From positions 3,968,001-4,032,000 of the forward strand of contig NZ_CP110629.1 of NCBI RefSeq assembly GCF_026153455.1: a stretch of 64,000 nucleotides of DNA, read 5' to 3'. Positions 1-8,616 of the stretch are shown one piece after another. How positions within the stretch are numbered: position 1 is the stretch's first letter; each line of letters begins with the position of its first letter. Source of the DNA: Marinimicrobium sp. C6131 (GTDB taxonomy: Bacteria; Pseudomonadota; Gammaproteobacteria; Pseudomonadales; Cellvibrionaceae). The position numbers were made by a program, and so were the translations under genes. A model generated the notes under the pieces. That model worked only from the letters and a program-made list of their open reading frames with translations. It was not told the DNA's origin and searched no databases.

Positions 1-2
1 GT

Positions 3-749
3 TTGCTGCACGGTGAAGCGCTGCACTGCGTCGGTGTTTTCAAGCGTCGTGACCTGTCGCCGTTCCTGGCGGAAGGGCGCGAGGGTGGCGAGCCGGGGAG
101 TACGTTTGAGGCCTGCCGCTCGGCCATCCTGTTGGGTGATCGGTCGGCAGCGAAAATGCTTATGCCGTTCGCCTTACAGCCGGGCCCCCGGCAATGCGAC
201 GCGTTGATTTTGGCCATGCGTGCGTTGCCAAGTACCGAAGCCAAGCAGTGGATCGCGCAACTATCCGGTCAAACCTCGCCGGACGCGGCGAGGTTATCCG
301 TGATTGCCGCCGCCGCTCTGGGCGACCCGGAAGCGGTTCCCTGGTTGCTTCGCTGCATGAAGCAATTGTCGCTGGCTCGCGTGGCGGGGGAGGCGTTCTA
401 CCAGATCACGGGCGTCGACCTGCAAGCCCATGATCTGCATCATAAGCTCCCCCAACTCAATGATGCTGAAGCGCAGGATCACCCGGACACGCCCGTGCCT
501 CCGTTGGATGACGATGAGCACTTGCCTTGGCCCAACACCGAAAAGTTGACCGTATTCTGGGAGACGATAAAACACCGTTACCCGCCGGGTGAACGCCTCC
601 TGCTGGGCGAGCCGATCACCGAGACCAACCTGCTGCGGATTCTGTCGGAGGGCCCCCAGCGTCAGCGCGCAGCGGCTGCGCTAGAGTTGGCGTTGCTCAA
701 TCCACAACAGCCCTGGTACTCCATGGAACGAAGGCAGGAACCGTCATGA
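3..749 (+). CDS. TIGR02270-like T6SS-associated protein (5' end outside window)
   Basis: The reading frame is open from the window edge, so the N-terminus is missing and the TTG at position 3 need not be the real start. The visible 248 residues are Ala/Leu-rich helical repeats of HEAT type, with alternating helices over residues 35-130 and an acidic Pro-rich linker near 155-175. This pattern resembles the TIGR02270 family found in type VI secretion loci. It overlaps the next gene by 4 bases (ATGA), so the first three genes look translationally coupled. The family assignment is from memory of the pattern; the biochemical role is unknown. Confidence 0.65.
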   Translation: MLHGEALHCVGVFKRRDLSPFLAEGREGGEPGSTFEACRSAILLGDRSAAKMLMPFALQPGPRQCDALILAMRALPSTEAKQWIAQLSGQTSPDAARLSVIAAAALGDPEAVPWLLRCMKQLSLARVAGEAFYQITGVDLQAHDLHHKLPQLNDAEAQDHPDTPVPPLDDDEHLPWPNTEKLTVFWETIKHRYPPGERLLLGEPITETNLLRILSEGPQRQRAAAALELALLNPQQPWYSMERRQEPS

Positions 750-1840
750 CCCGGAATAGAGTGTTGTATCTGGCCGGTACCGGTATGATTACCGCCATTG
801 GTGGCTCTACAGAGATGGTGTGGGCCGCCGCTGGCGCACAGATCAGCCGCTACGCCACCAGCAGCTATTTCACCGGAGAGCGCCGGTTGATCGTTCAGGC
901 GTTGGTGCCCGACGAAGCCCTGCCACTCCTGCCGACCCTGTTGGAGCAGTACCCGGAGCTGACGCTGCGAGAGCAACGGATGCTGGCAATGTCCACGGTG
1001 GCGGCCGCCCAGGCGCTCCAGCCCGTATCAACGGGCTCGCCGATTCCCCTGCTTTACGCCGGTCCCGAGGTATACCCCGGTGTCGCCACCGGGCTGAGTG
1101 ATGCCTTTTTTCCCGCGTTGTACGAGCAATTGGCGCCTGGCGCCATTGACGCTCGACGCTCCCGCGCGGTCAGTGTCGGCCGTCCGGGAGTCATTGAAGC
1201 GATCAAGTTGGCCTTTCACTATGCCTATGACATAGGCCACAAGGCGGTTCTGGTGGGCGGTGCCGACAGCTACCAGTTCAGTCCGCTACTGGCGATGCTC
1301 GACGGTCAGAAGCGGTTGGCGGCGCAGCACCTGCGCCCGCACTCCGGAAGCGACGCCTTTGCGCCGGGAGAGGCCGCCGGCTATCTCTGCCTGACGCCGG
1401 ATCCGGAACAGGCGCTGATTCAGAATGGCCGTCGAGTTGTTCTGACCGAGCCGGGATTTGGCTACGAGTCCGGGCACTGGTTCAGTGACAAACCCTACCG
1501 GGGCGAGGGGCTGGATCAAGCGTTCAAGCAGGCGCTGGCGGGGCGTCCGACACAGCGGACCATCAAGAACATCTACAGCAGCGCGAACGGCGAACGCTTC
1601 TGGGGCAAAGAGTTGGGTGTGGCACTGACCCGCAATCACCACCTGTTCGACGATCCCAAAGTGCATCACCCCGCCGAGTATTACGGTGATATCGGCGCCG
1701 CCACTGGCGCTGTACTGGTGGCCCTTGCGGGCCAGACGGCGCTCAGTCTGCCGGGAGACGATACCCACCTCATCTATGGCTCCGCCGATCAGAGCTATCG
1801 GGGAGCGATCTGCTTACAGGCTGAGGGAGTGGCTGCATGA
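746..1840 (+). CDS. Ketosynthase-fold (beta-ketoacyl synthase-like) protein lacking catalytic residues
   Basis: A 364-aa protein with thiolase/ketosynthase-fold signatures: an N-terminal GTGMITAIGG strand-loop, a GGADSYQF segment near residue 171, and a Gly-rich GDIGAATGAV segment near 315. In active ketosynthases the nucleophilic Cys lies in an ACxS-type motif before a long helix. The equivalent stretch here (residues 141-152, AVSVGRPGVIEA) has no Cys, and the usual GH of the C-terminal motif reads GD. It is therefore probably a non-enzymatic homologue. It overlaps both neighbours by 4 bases, so it is co-translated with the T6SS-type effector downstream. A role as effector adaptor or structural factor is inference. 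Confidence 0.65.
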   Translation: MTRNRVLYLAGTGMITAIGGSTEMVWAAAGAQISRYATSSYFTGERRLIVQALVPDEALPLLPTLLEQYPELTLREQRMLAMSTVAAAQALQPVSTGSPIPLLYAGPEVYPGVATGLSDAFFPALYEQLAPGAIDARRSRAVSVGRPGVIEAIKLAFHYAYDIGHKAVLVGGADSYQFSPLLAMLDGQKRLAAQHLRPHSGSDAFAPGEAAGYLCLTPDPEQALIQNGRRVVLTEPGFGYESGHWFSDKPYRGEGLDQAFKQALAGRPTQRTIKNIYSSANGERFWGKELGVALTRNHHLFDDPKVHHPAEYYGDIGAATGAVLVALAGQTALSLPGDDTHLIYGSADQSYRGAICLQAEGVAA

Positions 1841-3489
1841 CGCAAGTCGGCGAAGGAGTTGCGGTCGGTGGCGGCCGGGATCCCGACATCGATGACCTCG
1901 ATGATAATCACTGGCTGGAACTGGAGTACCGCTTTCAAAGCGGGCGTGCCGTGTATGGCTATTTCCGGGCGACCGACAGCGACGGTATGGTCTGGGTGGG
2001 ACGACTCAACGACCAGGGACAAGTGTGTCTGGCCGGACTGCCGCCAGGTAATGTACGCGTAACCTTATTACCCGAACCCGATCGGGATGCGCGCATCGAA
2101 GCGACCCGGGCCTCAATCAAGGAAGTCCTCGATCAGATCATCGAAGATCAGCGCCTGGAAGCCGAGGCCTACGAGCGGGAGCTCGAACAAATGGGCGGTC
2201 CACGGCGAGTTTTTGAACACATTCAAGCCGTAGGTCGCGGCGCCTGGAATGGTGCTGTAGGGTTCGTGGAATTTGTCGGAAAAACGGCCTACAAAGTGGC
2301 CGAATTTTCCTACTACCTCAGCCCTGCCAACCTCCTGGGAGATACCCTGAGGGCCAGCTATCAGAGCTATCAGGACGGCGAGCTGACCTGGTCGGAATGG
2401 TATGGCAGCGTCAACCAGAATCTGCAGGACGAACAGAAGAAAGACCTCGCCCGCCTGTTCGGCGTGGAGCCGGACGATATCAGCGAGGAACGCCTGCGGG
2501 AATTGATGGGGCTGATCGCCGAGGCCTACGACATCGCCGCCTTCATCGCCGACGATGCGCCAACCCGGGAAATGTTGCTGGAATTTGCCCAGGCGATGGC
2601 GGACAATCAATCCAGCGTTGAGTGGGCCGAGTTCGCCGGCGCCGGCGTATTTGAAATCGTCCTGGCGGCCCTGCTGGCCATCTTCACCGCCGGCGCGGGC
2701 AACGTCGCCCAGGCCGCCTCACAGCTACGCCACGCGAGCCGACTGCGCGGCCTGGGCCACCTGTTTCGCAACCTGGCCCGCCAGCTGCGCCGAAAGAAAC
2801 TTCGGAAAGAGTTCGACGCACCGGTTGACCAGAAAACCAGCATTTCTACCGACCAGCCCCAAGCGCCTCAACTGACCGCCAGGGCTGAACTGCCCTACGA
2901 ACCGCACTCCGATGTCAAGGCGCCCAAAGCCGGTGACCGAGTACATAAGCGCTATCACCGTGACGGAAACCCGGAAGATCCCTATACTCTACAGGCTGAT
3001 GGAAAGCCGATGGGGGCAGGCGCCGGAGAAATGCCAAGAGATTTTAGAGGTATGAAAGAATTACCTGAGGGCTATGACGAGTTGTTGGAAAATGGATGGC
3101 CAGATTTAAATTACAATAATTCGAAAACCTTCAGAACGTTTTTAGAGGCGAAACCCGTGGATTTGCCAGAAGGAACGAAAATTTACCGAATTGTCGACGA
3201 AAAAAATAATGATGCTGGAGGATTCTGGGCTTATGATCTTCCTGCCAATAAAACTGAATGGCGCAGTGGCTATGCTGTTAAGGACGGCTGGAATGACAAC
3301 GGTTACTTTGTTGAGCACGTCGTGGGAGAGAACGGTCTGAAGGCTTGGGAGGGGCCCGCTGCGGGGCAACCATACAGAGAGTTTTTAGGGGAGGAGTTTT
3401 ATCTCCAAGGAGGCGATACGCAGCTATTTATTACTCCCAACTCTGTTGAGACATCATCTCCAAAACTTACCAATTGGCCGGAGCCTTAA
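1837..3489 (+). CDS. Putative T6SS effector with exchangeable C-terminal toxin tip
   Basis: A 550-aa modular protein. Residues about 18-85 form a beta-rich domain containing LAGLPPGNVRVTLLP. Residues 85-120 are charged helix. Residues 265-295 are a hydrophobic, membrane-like stretch rich in Ala/Leu, and 310-370 is a linker. The last ~170 residues are a separate tip with YRIVDEKNNDAGGFW, EWRSGYAVKDGWNDNG and a C-terminal LQGGDTQLFITP. The tip DNA from about position 2990 is visibly AT-richer than the GC-rich upstream part. The tip family is not recognised with confidence; an ADP-ribosyltransferase-like fold is possible but not shown. Signs that it is a toxin are the modular boundary, the T6SS-type genes before it and the overlapping small gene after it. 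Confidence 0.6.
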   Translation: MTQVGEGVAVGGGRDPDIDDLDDNHWLELEYRFQSGRAVYGYFRATDSDGMVWVGRLNDQGQVCLAGLPPGNVRVTLLPEPDRDARIEATRASIKEVLDQIIEDQRLEAEAYERELEQMGGPRRVFEHIQAVGRGAWNGAVGFVEFVGKTAYKVAEFSYYLSPANLLGDTLRASYQSYQDGELTWSEWYGSVNQNLQDEQKKDLARLFGVEPDDISEERLRELMGLIAEAYDIAAFIADDAPTREMLLEFAQAMADNQSSVEWAEFAGAGVFEIVLAALLAIFTAGAGNVAQAASQLRHASRLRGLGHLFRNLARQLRRKKLRKEFDAPVDQKTSISTDQPQAPQLTARAELPYEPHSDVKAPKAGDRVHKRYHRDGNPEDPYTLQADGKPMGAGAGEMPRDFRGMKELPEGYDELLENGWPDLNYNNSKTFRTFLEAKPVDLPEGTKIYRIVDEKNNDAGGFWAYDLPANKTEWRSGYAVKDGWNDNGYFVEHVVGENGLKAWEGPAAGQPYREFLGEEFYLQGGDTQLFITPNSVETSSPKLTNWPEP

Positions 3490-4028
3490 TTGTGGATGAA
3501 GAGTTGAAGCGGAAGCTTCTATTACGGAAGTTTTCGAGCATTGAATACATGATAGAAATGTCTGAGTGGCATAGACGCGCGATTGAAGTCCTAGAAAATG
3601 CGCTGGATGAATTTTTTGAGCAATCTTCTGAGCATGGAGATTGGCATAAGTGGCCGGCCTCTGATAGACCAGAAACCTGGAGAGATCGGGTGCTAAGGAA
3701 TTTGCATGGAGAGCAATCAGGTATCAACGAAGGAATTGAAAACTACAGGGAAGGTAAAGTATCTACCATTCGTAGTTCAGCTGGAAGTGTACATGGAATT
3801 TTCAGGAATCTCGACAATTTTAGCTGGGGCTGGTGGAAGCACGTTCCCGATCATTATGAGAAACAGTTTCGATCAAGTTTGGTTAAAGCCAGTGATATTG
3901 CAACAAATATAATGGATACTTTGTCGGACTACTGGCGGGACGATGAAATCCTTAATGAGCGAATCACAGGGCCAGTTGAAGAGGAGGATTTGAAGCGATA
4001 CTTGAAGCCTGGAGAGAGCGCCTATTAG
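3474..4028 (+). CDS. Putative immunity protein for the upstream effector
   Basis: A 184-aa soluble, acidic, helical protein with no signal peptide or recognised domain. TTG at 3474 overlaps the effector by 16 bases; GTG at 3492 (start VDEELKRK) is an equally plausible start. Position immediately after a polymorphic toxin tip, matching AT-rich composition, and duplicated broken paralogues downstream are all typical of immunity genes. The last 117 bases (from 3912) form the first part of a 673-bp tandem duplication, so the C-terminal 38 codons recur at 4585-4701. Function is inferred from context only. Confidence 0.5.
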   Translation: MAGALIVDEELKRKLLLRKFSSIEYMIEMSEWHRRAIEVLENALDEFFEQSSEHGDWHKWPASDRPETWRDRVLRNLHGEQSGINEGIENYREGKVSTIRSSAGSVHGIFRNLDNFSWGWWKHVPDHYEKQFRSSLVKASDIATNIMDTLSDYWRDDEILNERITGPVEEEDLKRYLKPGESAY

Positions 4029-4584
4029 CTCCTGATGATTTAGATGCTGAAATGGTTTCTAATAAATAGCTAGGTCGCTAATTTGATCGAGCTTTGACTG
4101 CTTTGACTAAGAAATAAGGAGAGCATCCCGGAGATGTTTTTGAATCCATGTGTTCACAGATTGGCTTTGTTCGAGATTGTATTGAAAGGGGGAGGTCAAT
4201 TGATGAAGAGTTGCAAGGACGTTCTCTAAAATTTCATTTATTATCAGGTAGGAATCTTGCCGGTCCAGAAGGTAAGGGGCTAATCGAGAGCATTTCGATG
4301 ATCACAGAATTTTTGATGAAATATTAGCTATGGTTCTTGGTGTGGACGATATCCCGTGTTGGTAACCTGGAGCTGGGTCGAAAATTTCAATTCACGTGTT
4401 AATGAGTTGGTCGGTAGTTTACGATGGATGATGATTTAAAAAAGGACATTATTGAAAAGAAAGTTCTCTAGCACTGAATACATGAAAGAAATTTCAGAGT
4501 GGCATAGACGAGCGATTGAAGTCCTAGAGAGTGCGTTGGAAGCATTTCAAGCTTGGTGAAAGCAAAAAACGGGCGACCAATATT
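3912..4584 (+). repeat. 673-bp tandem duplication, unit 1
   Basis: The DNA starting ATGGATACTTTGTCGG at 3912 recurs at 4585 and, in diverged form, at 5258, a constant offset of 673. By eye the two full units show no difference. Each unit holds the 3' end of the immunity gene, a start-less coding remnant and the beginning of a broken immunity paralogue. Exact unit borders are arbitrary within the repeat. Confidence 0.9.
4111..4327 (+). pseudogene. Start-less coding remnant in repeat unit 1
   Basis: An open frame directly after a TAA reads GEHPGDVFESMCSQIGFV and on through an SGRNLAGPEGKG segment to a TAG at 4325, about 70 codons without a suitable start codon. It looks like the C-terminal part of a lost gene, possibly another immunity protein. 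An identical copy lies 673 bases downstream (4784-5000). Confidence 0.35.
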
Positions 4585-4701
4585 ATGGATACTTTGTCGG
4601 ACTACTGGCGGGACGATGAAATCCTTAATGAGCGAATCACAGGGCCAGTTGAAGAGGAGGATTTGAAGCGATACTTGAAGCCTGGAGAGAGCGCCTATTA
4701 G
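4424..4701 (+). pseudogene. Broken immunity-gene paralogue, copy 1
   Basis: Begins ATGGATGATGATTTAAAA, but the first frame stops after about 15 codons. A shifted frame encodes KRKFSSTEYMKEISEWHRRA, matching KFSSIEYMIEMSEWHRRAIE of the intact gene at 3474. It then jumps, with an internal deletion of roughly 100 codons and another frame change, to LGESKKRATNIMDTLSDYW and the intact C-terminal end. There are at least two frameshifts and one deletion, so it cannot make the full protein. Confidence 0.65.
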
Positions 4702-5257
4702 CTCCTGATGATTTAGATGCTGAAATGGTTTCTAATAAATAGCTAGGTCGCTAATTTGATCGAGCTTTGACTGCTTTGACTAAGAAATAAGGAGAGCATC
4801 CCGGAGATGTTTTTGAATCCATGTGTTCACAGATTGGCTTTGTTCGAGATTGTATTGAAAGGGGGAGGTCAATTGATGAAGAGTTGCAAGGACGTTCTCT
4901 AAAATTTCATTTATTATCAGGTAGGAATCTTGCCGGTCCAGAAGGTAAGGGGCTAATCGAGAGCATTTCGATGATCACAGAATTTTTGATGAAATATTAG
5001 CTATGGTTCTTGGTGTGGACGATATCCCGTGTTGGTAACCTGGAGCTGGGTCGAAAATTTCAATTCACGTGTTAATGAGTTGGTCGGTAGTTTACGATGG
5101 ATGATGATTTAAAAAAGGACATTATTGAAAAGAAAGTTCTCTAGCACTGAATACATGAAAGAAATTTCAGAGTGGCATAGACGAGCGATTGAAGTCCTAG
5201 AGAGTGCGTTGGAAGCATTTCAAGCTTGGTGAAAGCAAAAAACGGGCGACCAATATT
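4585..5257 (+). repeat. 673-bp tandem duplication, unit 2
   Basis: Second full copy of the unit that begins at 3912, apparently identical throughout. It ends where a diverged third partial copy begins at 5258. The lack of differences implies a recent duplication or ongoing homogenisation. Confidence 0.9.
4784..5000 (+). pseudogene. Start-less coding remnant in repeat unit 2
   Basis: Second copy, at an offset of exactly 673, of the ~70-codon remnant at 4111-4327, with the same TAA in front, the same reading frame and the same terminal TAG. Confidence 0.35.
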
Positions 5258-5373
5258 ATGGATACATTGTCTGATTACTGGCGAGACGATGAAATCCTTA
5301 ATGAGCGAATCACTGTCCTGTTGATGAGGAAGAACTGAAGCACTATCTGAAGCCGGGGGAGTCAATATACTAA
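5097..5373 (+). pseudogene. Broken immunity-gene paralogue, copy 2 with diverged 3' end
   Basis: Same frameshifted 5' part as at 4424. The 3' part (5258-5373) is a diverged variant of the intact gene's end: ATGGATACATTGTC replaces ATGGATACTTTGTC, and a 1-base loss occurs in the codons for ITGPV. Past that frameshift the original frame still reads PVDEEELKHYLKPGESIY followed by TAA. This was probably the original paralogue, from which the duplication at 4424 was later produced. Confidence 0.6.
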
Positions 5374-5547
5374 TAGGCTATAGTGCCTTTTATTCGCTAT
5401 TAATGTTTGGTCTGGTGCGGTCAGTTGCCTACGTGCGTCGCTGGACTTCTGCCAGCCTGAACGATTGTGATTTGACCAATTCCCGTGACCCGCTCTGCTT
5501 CAAGTAGCTGCGCTTCCCTGTATCAGCCACTTTAACTCATTACTGGA

Positions 5548-6882
5548 TCACCGCCGCTCTGCACGCCCATTCTCGTTTCGGCCCTGGCGGGCGCGCTCGC
5601 TGATGGATGAGCGGTTGCGTGCTGCTTCTACCCGATCCCGGGTGCTGCGTTGGAAGTTCTGCTGGCTTCGTTCTGGTTGCCGGATGTTGCGGGCGTTGGC
5701 CCGCTCCTCCCGGGAGGGGCGCTCGCTACGAGTGGTGCGGGTACGCTCTTCGCGGGCCTGACGCTGCGGCTGTGCACGATCGCGGTTTGGCTCATTGGTG
5801 CTTAGGCGATCGCCCGAACGCTGCTCCAACCGGTTTGGGGGTTCCCGCCGGGTTTGATAGGTATCGCTGCGCCGTTCAGTGCGGTCAAGCCGGGGCTGTT
5901 GCCGATCGCTTCGAGCCTGAGCGTCCCGTGAACGATGAGGTTCACTCCGGGCGTTGCTGCGGGGGTTCTGCAGACGCTGTTCGATGCGTTCTACACGCTG
6001 GGCGCGTTCCACCCTCGTTCCGGAATGGCGTGCGGTACGCGACGGGGCAGCATACTGCTGACGCACGGTACTGCGACGGTACTCGACGCCGCGTCTATGG
6101 TTCGGGTTGTGTTTCCAGCGCCGGGCTTCTTTATAGCGAACCACACTGCGGCCGGAGTGGAAGTGGTGATGGTTGTGCAGGTCTATGTCGATCACCACGG
6201 TGTGCCGATTGTGCCAGTGGAAGCTGCTGAAATAGAAGCTGTGGTGGTCAATCCGGGTGCCGAAGCTCCAGAATATGCCCGCGTTCCAGTAGCCCCGGCT
6301 GGGACGATGCCAACGGTGTGGCGGGTAATGGTGCCAACGCCAGGGGCCGTACACCACCCGGGTGTCGTAATAAGGAATGTAGATGACCTCGGATACCCGG
6401 GGTTCGACGATGATGGTTTTCTGCTCTATCACTACCTCCTGATGTTCGGTGGTGCGCAGAGTGCCCGCCTCGTAGGCGCGTTGGCGAAGGTCCTGCACGC
6501 TGGCGAGGACCTCGCCCTCATCCCACAGGAAGGCCTCACCGAGATCCTGAGTCCATTCCAGATCATCGGCCATACGCTCGAGAATGTCGGGAAAGGCCAC
6601 CAGGGCGGTCACGCTCGGGTCCCAGCCTTCGCGTTCAGCTGCTGATACGGCGGCAGCGCCTTCCATAGTGCGATGCCGTTGGGCCCACCGGTTGGCCTGA
6701 ACCACCTCCAGGGGGTAGGTGCTGGCGATCAGGATGTGGGACAGTACGGTGTCCGGGTAGAGGGCGATGGGGGCGAGCATCTGGTTCAACTCGGCCTGAC
6801 TGTAGTCGTCGTCGGCCCAGGCGCCCAGGCTGAGCACAAGTAGCAAGGCGGCGGTGGCCAGGGTAGTCCAGGAATTCTTCAT
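5548..6882 (-). CDS. DUF3300 domain protein, exported
   Basis: The start is set at 6882 because GGGAGGA precedes that ATG and the protein then begins with a signal peptide (MKNSWTTLATAALLLVLSLG, cleavage near AWA-DD). Residues ~25-250 match the DUF3300 pattern: LNQMLAPIALYPDTVLSHIL, GWDPSVTALVAFPDILERM, then a Trp/Tyr/His-rich segment (WRWHHYPPHRWHRPSRGYW). The last ~190 residues are a low-complexity Arg/Glu/Gln/Ser tail, probably disordered. The protein is 444 aa. It should be periplasmic or envelope-bound; its function is unknown. Confidence 0.75.
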   Translation of the reverse strand: MKNSWTTLATAALLLVLSLGAWADDDYSQAELNQMLAPIALYPDTVLSHILIASTYPLEVVQANRWAQRHRTMEGAAAVSAAEREGWDPSVTALVAFPDILERMADDLEWTQDLGEAFLWDEGEVLASVQDLRQRAYEAGTLRTTEHQEVVIEQKTIIVEPRVSEVIYIPYYDTRVVYGPWRWHHYPPHRWHRPSRGYWNAGIFWSFGTRIDHHSFYFSSFHWHNRHTVVIDIDLHNHHHFHSGRSVVRYKEARRWKHNPNHRRGVEYRRSTVRQQYAAPSRTARHSGTRVERAQRVERIEQRLQNPRSNARSEPHRSRDAQARSDRQQPRLDRTERRSDTYQTRREPPNRLEQRSGDRLSTNEPNRDRAQPQRQAREERTRTTRSERPSREERANARNIRQPERSQQNFQRSTRDRVEAARNRSSISERARQGRNENGRAERR

Positions 6883-7195
6883 GGGGTGTCCTCCCAGAGG
6901 TTTCGCTCGTACGCAGAGCATTCACCTCTGTTATACCGCCGGGCGGCTTAACCGAAACTGAACATCCGGTATGGCCAGGGTCGACGGCCTGTCAGGCATT
7001 GTTGCACCGGCCCGTTGGCCGGTCAAACGGAGTGCGGACTTCGCCGCCAGTAGATGGTTGTGCTCTATGAGCGAAACTATGGCGCTGGTTGAGTATTTTT
7101 CTTGGAAGCGAGCTGGTCGATTGGTGTACAATTCGCGTCCAATTTTAACCCCGGCGGGCTGTTGCCTGGCCTGTCGCCCTGCTCAGGATGTGTTC
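6883..7195. other. Intergenic region between the DUF3300 gene and glyA
   Basis: About 310 bases between divergent starts. It contains a possible glyA -10 hexamer TACAAT (7127-7132) with a weak TTGGAA 19 bases upstream. An in-frame extension of glyA to 6971 exists but has neither a ribosome-binding site nor SHMT-like sequence, so it is treated as non-coding. Confidence 0.5.
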
Positions 7196-8461
7196 ATGTT
7201 TGACAAAACTCAGACGATTGCCGATTTTGACCCCGAAATCTGGGATTCCATCCAGAAGGAAAGCCGTCGCCAGGAAGAGCATATCGAGCTGATTGCCTCG
7301 GAAAACTACGCCAGCCCGCTGGTGATGGCGGCCCAGGGCACCAAGCTGACCAACAAATACGCTGAGGGCTACCCCGGCAAGCGCTACTACGGTGGCTGCG
7401 AGTATGTTGACCAGAGCGAACAACTGGCCATTGATCGCGCCAAAGCGCTGTTCGGCGCCGACTACGCCAATGTGCAGCCCCACTCCGGCTCCCAGGCCAA
7501 CTCCGCCGTTTATGCCGCCCTGTGCAAGCCCGGCGACACCGTTCTGGGTATGAGCCTGGACGCCGGTGGCCACCTGACCCACGGTGCCAAGCCGAATTTC
7601 TCCGGCAAGATCTACAATGCCGTGCAGTATGGTCTGAACCCGGAAACCGGGGAGCTGGACTACGAAGAGATCGCTCGTCTGGCCCGTGAGCACAAGCCCC
7701 GTATGATCGTGGCGGGCTTTTCGGCCTACTCCCAGGTCGTGGACTGGCAGAAGTTCCGGGACATTGCTGACGAAGTGGGTGCTTACTTACTGGTTGATAT
7801 GGCCCACGTGGCGGGTCTGGTGGCGGCAGGGGTATACCCGAACCCGGTGCAGATCGCCGATGTGACCACCTCCACCACCCACAAAACCCTGCGCGGTCCC
7901 CGCGGTGGCATCATCCTGGCCAAGGCCAATGAAGAGATCGAGAAGAAGCTCAATTCCGCTGTCTTCCCCGGTGGTCAGGGCGGCCCGCTGATGCACGTGA
8001 TCGCGGCCAAGGCCATCAGCTTTAAAGAGGCGATGAGCCCCACCTATAAAGAGTACCAGCAGCAAGTGGTCAAGAATGCCAAGGCCATGGCGGCGACCTT
8101 TATTGAGCGCGGCATCAAGATCGTTTCGGGTGGCACCGAAAACCACCTGATGCTGGTGGACCTGATCGGTAAAGAGTATACCGGTAAGGATGCCGATGAG
8201 GCGTTGGGTCGTGCCAACATCACCGTGAACAAGAACGCGGTACCGAACGACCCGCGCTCGCCGTTCATCACCTCTGGTCTGCGGGTCGGCACGCCGGCGA
8301 TCACTACCCGCGGCTTCCGCGAGGAAGAGTGCAAGCAGTTGGCGGGTTGGATGTGTGACATCCTGGACGGTCTGGAAGCCGGCAACGCCGATGCGGTGAT
8401 TGAGGAAGTGAAAGGCAAAGTGCTGGATATCTGCGGCAAGTTCCCGGTTTACGGTAACTGA
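7196..8461 (+). CDS. glyA: Serine hydroxymethyltransferase
   Basis: A 421-aa PLP enzyme interconverting serine and glycine with transfer of the one-carbon unit to tetrahydrofolate; cytosolic. The start at 7196 (MFDKTQTIADFDPEIWD) matches the family N-terminus and has AGGA 8 bases upstream. Diagnostic sequences are ELIASENYASPLV, KYAEGYPGKRYYGGCEYVD, the PLP-lysine segment TTSTTHKTLRGPRGG (Lys about 230) and VFPGGQGGPLMH. Length and all core motifs are normal. Position upstream of the rpsF operon is common in related bacteria. Confidence 0.97.
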   Translation: MFDKTQTIADFDPEIWDSIQKESRRQEEHIELIASENYASPLVMAAQGTKLTNKYAEGYPGKRYYGGCEYVDQSEQLAIDRAKALFGADYANVQPHSGSQANSAVYAALCKPGDTVLGMSLDAGGHLTHGAKPNFSGKIYNAVQYGLNPETGELDYEEIARLAREHKPRMIVAGFSAYSQVVDWQKFRDIADEVGAYLLVDMAHVAGLVAAGVYPNPVQIADVTTSTTHKTLRGPRGGIILAKANEEIEKKLNSAVFPGGQGGPLMHVIAAKAISFKEAMSPTYKEYQQQVVKNAKAMAATFIERGIKIVSGGTENHLMLVDLIGKEYTGKDADEALGRANITVNKNAVPNDPRSPFITSGLRVGTPAITTRGFREEECKQLAGWMCDILDGLEAGNADAVIEEVKGKVLDICGKFPVYGN

Positions 8462-8490
8462 GAGTCTGCGCAAAAAATGCGCAACTTTGC

Positions 8491-8519
8491 TTGCAACCCC
8501 CCGGTAAACTCCCTAGAAT
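8491..8519 (+). promoter_or_regulatory. Sigma-70 promoter of the rpsF operon
   Basis: TTGCAA (8491-8496), a 17-base spacer, then TAGAAT (8514-8519), about 100 bases before rpsF. The intervening leader contains a strong hairpin (CCCGGGC 8536-8542 with GCCCGGG 8548-8554). A leader bound by S6:S18 is known in many bacteria, but that function is not shown here. Confidence 0.6.
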
Positions 8520-8616
8520 AGCCGCCCCTAACCGGCCCGGGCCTTTTGCCCGGGTCACTCCTTGCTTCACTCAGGCCCTTTTGGCCCGGGGAAGCTTTAA
8601 CCCGTAAGGAGCTACA

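Noticed and set aside
5141..5365. 74-codon minus-strand frame in the repeat region
   Set aside because: Antisense to the broken immunity copy; no start signal or family.
6971..7195. N-terminal extension of glyA by 75 codons
   Set aside because: No ribosome-binding site, no similarity to SHMT; the family start is at 7196.
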